Assembly: GCA_035499735.1 (NCBI GenBank)
Contig: DATJYC010000024.1
Location: 47,449 to 111,448 of the forward strand
DNA from: VBDM01 sp035499735
GTDB lineage: Bacteria; Pseudomonadota; Gammaproteobacteria; Burkholderiales; SG8-39
Reading direction: 5' to 3'
Length of the DNA: 64,000 bases
This document shows, one piece after another, positions 35,377-43,500 of this stretch. Below the pieces are notes generated by a model. The model saw only the letters and a program-made list of their open reading frames with translations. It was not told where the DNA came from and ran no database searches. The translations under genes and the position numbers were made by a program. How positions within the stretch are numbered: position 1 is the first letter of the stretch; each line of letters begins with the position of its first letter.

Positions 35377-36062
35377 TGCTCACGGTCCGCGACCTCAACG
35401 CCTACTACGGCCGCGCGCACATCCTCGGCGACGTCGCGCTCGAAGTCGCCGCTGGCGAGGTCGCGGTGCTGCTCGGGCGGAACGGCGCCGGGAAGTCGAC
35501 GACGCTGAAGAGCATCGTGGGCTGGCTGCGGCCGCGAAGCGGCGAGATCGTCTTCGACGGCCGCCGCATCGAGCGCCTGCCGATGTGGCGCATTGCGCGC
35601 TCGGGCCTCGGTTACGTGCCCGAGGACCGGCGCATCTTCGGCGATCTCACTGTCCTGGAGAACCTCGACGTCGGGCGGCTGCGCGGAGGCTGGAGCCCCG
35701 AGCGGGTGTTCGCGCTGTTTCCCAACCTCGCCGACGCCAGGGATCGCCCGGCCTCGAGGATCTCGGGCGGCGAGCAGCAGATGCTCGCGATCGGACGCTG
35801 CCTCATGGGCAACCCCCTGTGCCTCCTGCTCGACGAGCCTTCGGAGGGCCTCGCGCCCGTCGTCGTCGACCGGCTGGCCAGTGCCATACGCGTGCTCAAA
35901 GCCTCGGGCGTCGCGGTGCTGCTCTCGGAGCAGAGCTGGCGCTTTGCGTCCTCGGTCGCCGACCGCGCCTACGTCATCGAGAAAGGACGGATCCGCTTCG
36001 CGGGAACGATGGACGAGCTCGCCGCCGACGAGACGGTGCGAACGCGCTATCTGGCGGTATGA
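35376..36062 (+). CDS. livF: ABC transporter ATPase LivF
   Basis: A 228-residue ATPase: Walker A GRNGAGKST, signature ISGGEQQMLAIGRCL, Walker B LLLDEPSEGLAP. The YVPEDRRIFGDLTVLENL Q-loop region is typical of LivF. It is last in the importer operon and ends 8 bases from the convergent alcohol dehydrogenase gene. No terminator is visible in that gap. Confidence 0.92.
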   Translation: MLTVRDLNAYYGRAHILGDVALEVAAGEVAVLLGRNGAGKSTTLKSIVGWLRPRSGEIVFDGRRIERLPMWRIARSGLGYVPEDRRIFGDLTVLENLDVGRLRGGWSPERVFALFPNLADARDRPASRISGGEQQMLAIGRCLMGNPLCLLLDEPSEGLAPVVVDRLASAIRVLKASGVAVLLSEQSWRFASSVADRAYVIEKGRIRFAGTMDELAADETVRTRYLAV

Positions 36063-36069
36063 ACGGAAG

Positions 36070-37176
36070 CTAGCTCCACGGCATCAGCGACGCGTGGATC
36101 ACGTCGGGCACGCCCTGTCCGCCGACCGAACGTATGGCGAGGTCGGTATCCTTGAGGCCGAAGCGGTGGGTGGTGACCTTCTCGAGAGGAAAGCGCTTCG
36201 AGGCGATCTGCGCTAGCGCGAGCTCGCACGCCCGGTAACTGTGGCCGCGCGCGCTCTTGATGGTGATCGCCTTGACGGTGACGCGCTCCAGCGGAAAGTT
36301 CGGGAACTCCTTCATTTCGCCCTGGACGACGATGGTGCCGCATTTGCGCTTGAGCGCCTCGACGCCGAGCAATATCGGGGTGGTGCCCGCGCCGGCGGTG
36401 CAGTCGAGCGCGACGTCCACGCCTTTTCCGCCCGTGATTGCCATGATGCGCGCGAGCGGGTCCTCCTTCTGCACGTCGATGACGTGGTCGGCGCCCAGCT
36501 CCTTCGCCACCTTGAGGCGCGCGGCGTCCTTCGACGTGCCGGTGACGACGATGAGCGACGCGCCGGCCTGTTTGCAGATCACCGTCTGCGAAAGGCCCTG
36601 CTGGCCCGGCCCCTGAATGAGCACCGCCGAGTCGTAGCCGACGCCGCCGTCGAACAGCGACCACTCGACCCCGTTCGCCATCGGCGTCACCAGGCCGGCG
36701 AGCTCGGGCGTCACGCCCGCGGGCACGCGGTGCACGACCGCGTTCCACGGCAGGTAGACGTACTGCGCGAACCCGCCCCACAGGTGCGGCGCGCGCTCGG
36801 ACGAGGTGTAGCCGTAGCGGATCGCGTCCGGGTTCTTGCGCCAGTCGGTGTTCTCGCAGTGGCGGTACTGTCCCGCGTGGCACCACTCGCACTTGCCGCA
36901 CATGACGTAGTGCTCGACGAAGACGAGGTCGCCTTCCTTGAATCCCTTGCGCCGCGTGAACTCCCGGCCGGCCCTGGCGATCACGCCGATGTTCTCGTGG
37001 CCCATGATGACCGGCGCCGCCGAAGGCGGGGTCTTGTAGAGCTTGACGTCGGTGCCGCAGATCCCGGCGACCTCCATCTTCATGAGCGCGCCGTCCTCCG
37101 GAATGTCCGGCATGCGAAATTCGCGGATCTCGGTCCGGCTCGGCCCGGTTCTGACCGCGGCCAGCACTTTGTTCAT
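36070..37176 (-). CDS. Zinc-dependent medium-chain alcohol dehydrogenase
   Basis: A 368-residue MDR enzyme. The catalytic zinc ligands include Cys40 (GICGTD) and His60-Glu61 (GHEN). The structural zinc site has four cysteines: C93, C96, C99 and C107. The nucleotide-binding region is VLIQGPGQQGLSQTVICKQAGA. It oxidises an alcohol or polyol with NAD(P); the substrate is unknown. The upstream region is followed by a divergent terminator and a Bug gene. Confidence 0.88.
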   Translation of the reverse strand: MNKVLAAVRTGPSRTEIREFRMPDIPEDGALMKMEVAGICGTDVKLYKTPPSAAPVIMGHENIGVIARAGREFTRRKGFKEGDLVFVEHYVMCGKCEWCHAGQYRHCENTDWRKNPDAIRYGYTSSERAPHLWGGFAQYVYLPWNAVVHRVPAGVTPELAGLVTPMANGVEWSLFDGGVGYDSAVLIQGPGQQGLSQTVICKQAGASLIVVTGTSKDAARLKVAKELGADHVIDVQKEDPLARIMAITGGKGVDVALDCTAGAGTTPILLGVEALKRKCGTIVVQGEMKEFPNFPLERVTVKAITIKSARGHSYRACELALAQIASKRFPLEKVTTHRFGLKDTDLAIRSVGGQGVPDVIHASLMPWS

Positions 37177-37281
37177 CGGATTATTCCTTCCTGCCGTATT
37201 GTAGTTTAAGGCCCGGGTGCGGCGCTCCCGGCGCGCTCGCGAAGATCAAGGACCGCATGAAGTAGCCCGGACGCCTGAAAT

Positions 37282-37309
37282 GAAAACGGCGCCCGAGGGC
37301 GCCGTTTTC
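37282..37309 (-). terminator. Rho-independent terminator after the Bug gene
   Basis: A perfect 12-bp stem (37282-37293 with 37298-37309) with a CGAG loop. The stem carries its own A4/T4 ends, so it can terminate the Bug gene on the minus strand; the reverse direction is also possible. The 150-base gap around it shows nothing else. Confidence 0.85.
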
Positions 37310-37330
37310 GCTTCCGCGGATTTCGGGGAT

Positions 37331-38293
37331 TCAGTCGAGCTTCACGTGCGCCTGCTTGACGATCGTGCCGTAGCGGTCGTTCTGCTTCCTCATGAACGCG
37401 GCGAACTCCGCCGGCGTGTTGCCCGCAGGCTCCATGCCGGCGGCGAGGAAGCGCTTCCGGATCTCCGGGTCCTGCATGATCTTGCGCGTCTCCGCCGAGA
37501 TCCGGTCCGTGATCGCGGTGGGCGTGCCCGCCGGCGCCATGAGGCCGATCCAGCCGAACATCTCGTAGCCGGGCAGGGTCTCGGCGATGGTAGGCACATC
37601 GGGCATGGCCACCGCGCGCTTCAGGCTGGTCGCGCCGAGCGCGCGCAGCTTGCCTGCCTGCACCAGGCCCTGCACCGCGGGAACGGTCTCGATGGTGTAG
37701 GCGATCTGGCCGTTCACCACGTCGGTGATCGATTGCGAGCTGCCCTTGTAGGGGACGTGCACCACGTCCACGCCCGCCATGGAGTTGAACAGCACCGACA
37801 TGAGGTGGCTGGTGGCGCCCGAGCCCGATGACGCAAACGAGTATTTCCCGGGGTTGGCCTTCAGCAGCGCGATCAGCTCCTTGACGTTCTTCGCCGGGAT
37901 CGAGGGGTTCACCACCAGCATGAAGGGGTTGACCGCGAGCAGGCTGATCGGGGCGAAGTCCTTCAGCGGGTCGTAGGCGACTTTCTGCACGTTGGGGCTG
38001 ATGGAGATCGGGCCGCTCGAGCCGGCGACCAGCGTGTAACCGTCGGGCGGCGACTTCGCCGCGACGTCGCACCCGACGACCCCGCCCGCGCCCGGGCGGT
38101 TGTCGACGACGAGGGGCTGGCCGAGCACGTGCACCAGCTTCTCCGAGACCATGCGCGCGGCCACGTCGGTCGCCTGCCCAGGCGGCCAAGGCACGATGAC
38201 CCTGATCGGGTGGCTGGGATAGGTCTGCGCGAAGGCGGCGCCCGCGCAGGCGACGGCGCCGATGGCAAACAGGGTACGGACGGGCAATTTCAC
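37331..38293 (-). CDS. Bug/TctC-family periplasmic receptor
   Basis: A 320-residue exported protein, signal peptide to AFA-QT, then YPSHPIRVIVPWPPGQATD, PPDGYTL and VHVPYKGS. GTG 38293 is chosen because GAGGAGGA lies directly upstream; an in-frame ATG at 38311 is the alternative and lies inside that ribosome site region. No permease genes adjoin. It follows the holin gene on the same strand by 44 bases, but a functional link seems unlikely. Confidence 0.9.
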   Translation of the reverse strand: MKLPVRTLFAIGAVACAGAAFAQTYPSHPIRVIVPWPPGQATDVAARMVSEKLVHVLGQPLVVDNRPGAGGVVGCDVAAKSPPDGYTLVAGSSGPISISPNVQKVAYDPLKDFAPISLLAVNPFMLVVNPSIPAKNVKELIALLKANPGKYSFASSGSGATSHLMSVLFNSMAGVDVVHVPYKGSSQSITDVVNGQIAYTIETVPAVQGLVQAGKLRALGATSLKRAVAMPDVPTIAETLPGYEMFGWIGLMAPAGTPTAITDRISAETRKIMQDPEIRKRFLAAGMEPAGNTPAEFAAFMRKQNDRYGTIVKQAHVKLD

Positions 38294-38337
38294 GGGCTCC
38301 TCCTCGAACATTTGAGGGCCCAATGGTAGCGCAGGTC

Positions 38338-38793
38338 TCACTTCGGCGGCGCCCTGCCGATGATCTGCGTGTCGGTCTCCCGCATCTTGTCGAAGGAGCG
38401 CATCGCGCCGATGCCGAGCATCCCCGTCACCATGCTGAACAGCACTCCGGCGTCGAGCGGCGGCGGAGGTGTCTCGGTGAGGTGAAGCCACAGCAGGAAG
38501 GGATAGAGCACGAACTGGTAGCCGAGCGCGAAGACGCCGATCCACCCGATCGCGGGCCGCCACCCGGCCATGAACAGGCTGCCTGAGCGTATCTCCTCGA
38601 TGTTGGTATCGGCCTGCTTCTCGTCGCTCTTCCCCAGGACCTGCATCGCGGCGAGGCGGAACTCGCGCTCCGCCTTGACGATCTCGAGGCGCTTCTCCAG
38701 GCGCTCGTCGTCCGAGGTGAGCAGCTTGTCGAGGCCGCTGCTCACGGCGCGGACGACGTCGCCCGCGCCCAGGAGCCCGCTCAGGAAGCTCAT
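38338..38793 (-). CDS. Phage-type holin (3-TM holin family)
   Basis: A 151-residue membrane protein of the Holin_3TMs type. A charged helical N-terminal half (residues 24-65) is followed by SLFMAGWRPAIGWIGVFALGYQF and two further hydrophobic stretches, ending in AMRSFDKMR. Holins form lesions that release endolysins. Its ATG overlaps the endolysin stop by four bases. No capsid, tail, replication or integrase genes are near, so this is an isolated lysis pair. Confidence 0.85.
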   Translation of the reverse strand: MSFLSGLLGAGDVVRAVSSGLDKLLTSDDERLEKRLEIVKAEREFRLAAMQVLGKSDEKQADTNIEEIRSGSLFMAGWRPAIGWIGVFALGYQFVLYPFLLWLHLTETPPPPLDAGVLFSMVTGMLGIGAMRSFDKMRETDTQIIGRAPPK

Positions 38794-39275
38794 GACGCGC
38801 TCCCCAGGGCCCGGTTGATCCAGCCGAGCAGGAACTTCGACTGCGTCCTGTCCTTGTTGCAGATGGCGGCGTAGCGCGCGACCTTGGCCAGCGTGAACCC
38901 GGCGAGGAATTCGCTTTCATCGGAAGCGTTCACCGCCTTCGCGGTGGCGGGTCCGAACCTGCCGTCGATTTCCAGGCCCAGCGTCACCTGCACCAGCTTG
39001 GTCGCGGTGGTGGGCCCCATGTTTACCGCGGTGTCGAAGATGTTCTCGGCGATCGCCTGCGATTTCAGCGTGTCCCCCGAGACCCTGTCCCAATAATTTT
39101 TCTTGTAGATGGCCTTCGCCTGGTCCTCGCTGAGGTTGCGTATGTCGACGTTCGGGTAGGCGTTCTGCGAAATGCCGTACTTGGTCGGGCCGCCGCGATC
39201 GTCGGGGTTGTCGGTGAACCTCGCGCCCCCTTCTCGGATCAGGGTCTTGGCCACGGCCGGATCGAAATCAGCCAT
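38790..39275 (-). CDS. Phage-type endolysin, glycoside hydrolase family 108
   Basis: A 161-residue muramidase-like protein. The catalytic Glu15 lies in the REGG motif, followed by RFTDNPDDRGGPTKYGIS, the GH108 hallmark. The C-terminal half (from about residue 95, LEIDGRFGPATAKAVN) matches the peptidoglycan-binding PG_binding_3 domain. It has a strong AAGGAGGAAA ribosome site and no signal peptide, so release would need the holin that follows. Codon use is somewhat less GC-rich than in the neighbours. Confidence 0.9.
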   Translation of the reverse strand: MADFDPAVAKTLIREGGARFTDNPDDRGGPTKYGISQNAYPNVDIRNLSEDQAKAIYKKNYWDRVSGDTLKSQAIAENIFDTAVNMGPTTATKLVQVTLGLEIDGRFGPATAKAVNASDESEFLAGFTLAKVARYAAICNKDRTQSKFLLGWINRALGSAS

Positions 39276-39380
39276 GGTTTCCTCCTTCTGTGCGCGCCCA
39301 GTGTAGGCCCGCGGGGCTGGCGCCGAAATCGGGAGATCCCCTACATGTCGACCAGGGGTTTTTACCGACAGCCGGAGCTG

Positions 39381-40217
39381 TTATCCCGATGCCGCCATGA
39401 ACTCCGAGAACACTCGCGCGATCTCCTCCTCGTAAGGCGCCCACTCCCCGAACGGAACGAGGGGCACGTCCTGGTCGCGGATCGGCAGCTCGTGCAGCAG
39501 CGCGCCCGGGACGAGGCGTGCGCAGGCGCGCCCGCTCTCCGAGGAGTGCGTCTTGTCGTTGCCGGGAATAACGATCGCCGGCACGCGGATCGAGGCAAGC
39601 TCGGCCTCGGTGACGCCCATCACGGGCAGCTGCGCGCCCGCGACGAAGAGGTCCCGCCAGCGGCTCATCACCTCGATGTAGCGCTGCGGGTCCATGCCCA
39701 TGAGGCGCTCGCGGTTCGCCGGGTTTGCGGCGATGCGCTCCTGGACCTGCTGCGTCGCGCACACGGCCGCCATGCCGCCTTGCTGCGCGGCGCGGATGAA
39801 CTGGCCGTAGTAGTTCTCGGGGAGGCGCTGGGCGGCGAAGGCGCCGCCGGTGACGCGAAAGAGCAGGAGGCCGCGCACCGCCTCGGGGTGCCGCAGCGCG
39901 AGCAGGATCGAGGTCCGCGCTCCGGAGGAAGAGCCGCCGACGAAGGCGGGCAGGGCGTTCAGGCGCGAGAGGAGCTCGGCGAGGTCGTCCGCCCAGACCG
40001 CCTCCTCGACTTCGTCGCCCTCTATGAGGACGTCGGAAGCGCCGGTGTTGCGCCGGTCGTGAAGCAGCACGCGGTGTCCCAGCGCGGCGAGCTTCTCCGC
40101 GAGCGGCACGAACTCGTCGTGGCCGCGGCGTCCGCCCGTGGTGAGCGCGACCCAGGGGCCGTGCCCGCCGAGCACCCGATAGCGGAGATTGACCCCGCGG
40201 ACTTCGAGCGTGGGCAT
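39381..40217 (-). CDS. Alpha/beta hydrolase
   Basis: A 278-residue hydrolase of the alpha/beta fold. The nucleophile elbow is GGSSSGART with Ser97, preceded by VLLHDRRNTGASD typical of the strand-4 region. An acid near PGNDKT and a terminal histidine are expected; the likely His candidates are few, so the triad is incomplete in my reading. It starts four bases after the stop of the rhodanese gene and is likely co-expressed with it. The substrate is unknown. Confidence 0.8.
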   Translation of the reverse strand: MPTLEVRGVNLRYRVLGGHGPWVALTTGGRRGHDEFVPLAEKLAALGHRVLLHDRRNTGASDVLIEGDEVEEAVWADDLAELLSRLNALPAFVGGSSSGARTSILLALRHPEAVRGLLLFRVTGGAFAAQRLPENYYGQFIRAAQQGGMAAVCATQQVQERIAANPANRERLMGMDPQRYIEVMSRWRDLFVAGAQLPVMGVTEAELASIRVPAIVIPGNDKTHSSESGRACARLVPGALLHELPIRDQDVPLVPFGEWAPYEEEIARVFSEFMAASG

Positions 40218-40221
40218 GCGC

Positions 40222-41826
40222 TCAGGCGTCCATCGCGTGGCGGTCGAACCGGCAGGTGCCGTCGCGCTCCACCCGCGTCAGCAGGTCAACCTCCCAGTCG
40301 AGGTAAGCCTGCATCGCCGCGGTCTGCCCGCCGGCGCGGTCGTAGGGCTTGAGCCAGACGTCGACCGGCTCGTCGGCGAGGCGCGAGTCGTTCGCGGTCA
40401 AGGCGCGCCCCGACGCCGCCCACACCGCGTTGCCGCCGCCGAGATAGCGCACGGGCAACGCGGTGAGGGCGCGCATCTCGTCGAGCGCGAGGGCGGCGAT
40501 CACGCCGTCCTCGGAGGTGAGCACCACCGTGCCGACGAGATCGATCTTCGGCATCGCGCGGTCCAGGCGGGAGCGGATCGCGAACCAGGCGCCCGGGATG
40601 TGCGCCTTCCGGTATTCGCGGCTGAGCGACAGGTCGATCACCGTCGCGCCGCCGTGCCCGAGCATCGCCTCGAGGACCTGCACGTCGAGACATGCCTCGG
40701 TCCGCTCCGCGTTCCCGAGCACCGGCGGCTTCGGCCAGCCGGTCTCGCTTCCGCCCGCGGCGAGAGCGAACACCTCCTTCCAGCCCATCTGGCGCAGCCA
40801 GGCGCCGGTCATGAGCGCGCGCACCTCGAGATCGTCGACGAGCACGATGCGCGCGTTCAGCGTGCCGGCGTACTGGTCGGTCGCTTGCACCAGCTGCCCG
40901 CCGGGCGCGGACAGCGCGCCGGGAAGATGGCCGGCGGCGTATTCGCGCGGGTCGCGCACGTCGAGGACGAAGAGCGTGCGCTCCTCGCGCCGCAAGCGTT
41001 CTACCGTCGCGATATCGATGCGCGCCATGCCCGCGCGGTCGGCGACGCGCCCTGCCGCCGCTTTCGCCCAGGCGAGCGCTCGCGGCGACGGCGGCGCCGC
41101 CGGGAGCCGGCGGTCGCTGCCCCGGTCGGGGACGAGGCCGGCGAGCGCCCAGCCCATGGTGCCGTTGCGCAGCGCCACCACCCGGTTCGGCACGCCGGCG
41201 TCGATAAGCGATTGCGCGCCGATGATGCTGCGCGTGCGCCCGGCGCAGTTCACGACCACGGTGGTGCGCGGCGACGGCGCGATGTCGGCGACGCGCAGCA
41301 CCAGCTCCGCACCGGGGACGTTGCGCGCGGTCGGGATCGACATGCGCGAGAACTCGTCCCAGGGCCGGCTGTCGAGGACGACCAGGTCTTCGCCCGCGTC
41401 GATCATGCGCTTCAGCTCGCGGGCGTCGACGTTCGGCGTCGCGCTCGCGTGCTCGACCACCTCGCCGAAGGCCTTGCTCGGCACGTTGACGCCGGAGAAG
41501 AGGGTGAAGCCCGCGCTCTCCCAGGCTGGCGTCCCGCCCTCGAGGACCGAGACGTCGGTGTAGCCGTGCCGCTGCAGCACTTGCGCCGCGCGCCCGCCGA
41601 GGCCCTCGCCGCCGTCCACGAGGACGACGCGGGTGGCGCGCCGCGGAACCAGCAGCGGCACCCGCAGCTCGAGGCGGCTGAGGGGCGTCGAGCGCGCGAG
41701 CAGCAGGTGCGACTCGGAGAACGGGAGCTCCTCGCGGACGTCGAGCAGAGCGAGCTCGCCGCCGTCGGCGAGCATCGCCCTGAGCCTGGCCGGGGGTAGC
41801 GCGGTGGGCGCGGCGGCGACGCTCAC
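40222..41826 (-). CDS. Four-domain rhodanese-like protein
   Basis: A 534-residue protein with four consecutive rhodanese folds, starting near residues 10, 132, 270 and 378. Only the second has a catalytic cysteine (Cys194 in NCAGRTRS); the equivalent sites are Asp71, Asp331 and about Ser438. Each keeps the rhodanese entry motif (for example LDVREELPF, LDSRPWDEF, LDVRDPREYAAGH, IDLSLSREYRKAH). The GTG start overlaps the cupin stop (GTGA). It probably moves sulfane sulfur, with the other domains binding or scaffolding. Confidence 0.87.
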   Translation of the reverse strand: MSVAAAPTALPPARLRAMLADGGELALLDVREELPFSESHLLLARSTPLSRLELRVPLLVPRRATRVVLVDGGEGLGGRAAQVLQRHGYTDVSVLEGGTPAWESAGFTLFSGVNVPSKAFGEVVEHASATPNVDARELKRMIDAGEDLVVLDSRPWDEFSRMSIPTARNVPGAELVLRVADIAPSPRTTVVVNCAGRTRSIIGAQSLIDAGVPNRVVALRNGTMGWALAGLVPDRGSDRRLPAAPPSPRALAWAKAAAGRVADRAGMARIDIATVERLRREERTLFVLDVRDPREYAAGHLPGALSAPGGQLVQATDQYAGTLNARIVLVDDLEVRALMTGAWLRQMGWKEVFALAAGGSETGWPKPPVLGNAERTEACLDVQVLEAMLGHGGATVIDLSLSREYRKAHIPGAWFAIRSRLDRAMPKIDLVGTVVLTSEDGVIAALALDEMRALTALPVRYLGGGNAVWAASGRALTANDSRLADEPVDVWLKPYDRAGGQTAAMQAYLDWEVDLLTRVERDGTCRFDRHAMDA

Positions 41827-42365
41827 GTCGCGCGCTGCGCCGACATCTGTTTGATTGCGCCGGTCTTGGGATCGAAGCTCGAGCGCGCGATGCGGTCGAG
41901 GTTGGTGCCGGTGACGCGGACGAACATGGATCCGTCGGGGTAGTCGATCGAATGGATGGCGCCGTCGGCGAAGATGCCGGCCTGGCCGGGGTTGAGGCGG
42001 TATTTCTTCGTCACCTCCAGCTTCGCCGTCGCGGGGTCGGAGCCGTCGTCGATGCGACGGTACTCGGTCATGTCGGTGTGCGACACTGCCTGCCCGTAGA
42101 TCGCCCAGGATGCGCCGTGGTCGTGCGGCGGAGACCCGCGGGCCTTCTCGTTGATGTGCGCGAGGATCTGGAAGCCGAGCTCGGCGTCGTCGTGCAGCAT
42201 GTACAGGCCCTTGGGCGTGCGCTCCGAGCAGTGCGCGGCGATGAAGTCCTTGTCGTTCAGCAGGCGCTCGAGGAGCGTCCGGACCTTCTCGCGCCCGCCG
42301 GCGCCCGGGTCGCGCTTGATCGCCATCCTGCAATCGTCGATGAACTGCTTCAGGTCGTAGGCCAT
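41823..42365 (-). CDS. Cysteine/thiol dioxygenase-like cupin
   Basis: A 180-residue cupin with iron ligands His81 and His83 (PPHDHGASWAIYG) and His138 (DGAIHSI). This is the layout of cysteine dioxygenase and 3-mercaptopropionate dioxygenase. The start at 42365 (MAYDLKQF) has a longer alternative at 42389. The gene is translationally coupled to the four-domain rhodanese gene, which supports a role in thiol or persulfide oxidation. The exact thiol is unknown. Confidence 0.78.
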   Translation of the reverse strand: MAYDLKQFIDDCRMAIKRDPGAGGREKVRTLLERLLNDKDFIAAHCSERTPKGLYMLHDDAELGFQILAHINEKARGSPPHDHGASWAIYGQAVSHTDMTEYRRIDDGSDPATAKLEVTKKYRLNPGQAGIFADGAIHSIDYPDGSMFVRVTGTNLDRIARSSFDPKTGAIKQMSAQRAT

Positions 42366-42372
42366 GTTCGCC

Positions 42373-43473
42373 TCATGGTTTGAGTGCACGGTACAGGAAC
42401 GGCAGGCTCACATCCATGCGGTAGTCGATGTCCGAGTGGTTGTCGTCGAACTCCTCGTAGCGGTGGCGGATGCCGGCCGCGGCGAGGCGCGCCGACAGGA
42501 TGCGCGAGCCGTAGTGGATATGGTACTGGTCGCGCCAGCCGCAGTCGATATAGATGCCTCGCATCGACTTGAGGCTGGCTCTGTAGCGCCCGACAAGGTT
42601 GACCGGGTCGTGCTTCCGCCACTCGCGCCAGCGCTCCGGGATGACCTCGCCCGACTCCAGGTTAAAGGGCACGCGGAAGCCGTTCGGCGCCCTCGGGTCG
42701 GGATCGTAGGTGGCCGCCATGGCGAGGTTCATGATGGAGTGCCCCTCGGCGGTCGAGAGCTTCTCCTTTCCCCAGACGTGCCGGAGGAAGCGCCGGATGC
42801 GCCCGTCGTCCTCGCCTCTCGCGAGGCCCTTGCGCCGCGACTCGGCGCGGGCGTCGTAGGACCCGGCCCTGCGCCTGGGAAGGCGGTGCTTCTGCAGCTC
42901 GTTCAGCGTGTTCGGCCAGTCGTGCCAGTAGACGAAATCGAAATAGGCGTCGCCCGAGTGGTCGGCGACTGCGCCCCAGGTCCGCGCGTGGTTCATCGCG
43001 TGGAGGATCGCGCCGTAACCGCCCGAGGACTTGCCGAAGCAGCCGCGGTGCTCGCGCGAGGCGAGCGTCCTGAAACGCCGGTCGACGAACGGGACGATCT
43101 CGCGCACGAGATAGTCGCCGTAGTCGCCGATCGCGCTCGAGTTCACGTACTGGTTGCCGCCGAGCGCGGTGAAGCAGTCGGGGAAGACGAAGATCGCCGG
43201 TCCCATCTTCCCCTCGCGCTGAAGGCGCAGCGCGCGCTCGGGCACGTTGTCGCCGAAGGGTTTCCAGTTCACGTGCGACAGCCCCGAGCCGGTGAAGCCG
43301 ACGAGGTCGTAGAGCACGGGGAAGCGCCGCCGGCCCTCGCCGTACTGCGGCGGCAGCCACACGGCGAGCTTGCGCACGTGCGGATCGCCGAGCGGATTGC
43401 CCCTGAGGATCCTCGAGTCGTGGTCCAGCAAGATGAGCGTGCCGGGGTGGCCTTTCGAGCGCTTGAGGGTCAT
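42373..43473 (-). CDS. Putative esterase (esterase D / enterochelin-esterase-like family)
   Basis: A 366-residue serine hydrolase of the alpha/beta fold. The nucleophile is Ser149 in GKSSGGYGA, preceded by VPFVDRRFRTLASREHRG, the usual approach to the elbow in this family. The Asp and His partners are likely near IDCGWRDQYH and DDNHSD in the last 50 residues. It has no signal peptide and is first in the esterase, cupin, rhodanese, hydrolase run of minus-strand genes. It starts 27 bases from the divergent lipoprotein gene, so promoters must overlap. Confidence 0.82.
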   Translation of the reverse strand: MTLKRSKGHPGTLILLDHDSRILRGNPLGDPHVRKLAVWLPPQYGEGRRRFPVLYDLVGFTGSGLSHVNWKPFGDNVPERALRLQREGKMGPAIFVFPDCFTALGGNQYVNSSAIGDYGDYLVREIVPFVDRRFRTLASREHRGCFGKSSGGYGAILHAMNHARTWGAVADHSGDAYFDFVYWHDWPNTLNELQKHRLPRRRAGSYDARAESRRKGLARGEDDGRIRRFLRHVWGKEKLSTAEGHSIMNLAMAATYDPDPRAPNGFRVPFNLESGEVIPERWREWRKHDPVNLVGRYRASLKSMRGIYIDCGWRDQYHIHYGSRILSARLAAAGIRHRYEEFDDNHSDIDYRMDVSLPFLYRALKP

Positions 43474-43500
43474 GGTACGGCGATTGTGGCATGATCGAGC

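Noticed and set aside
37331..39275. A prophage or gene-transfer-agent segment around the lysis genes
   Set aside because: No terminase, capsid, tail, integrase or attachment repeat is present. The flanking genes are ordinary chromosomal ones.
39276..39380. CCCC...GGGG-TTTTT as a terminator on the plus strand
   Set aside because: Four-base stem with a 13-base loop is too weak, and no plus-strand gene ends there.
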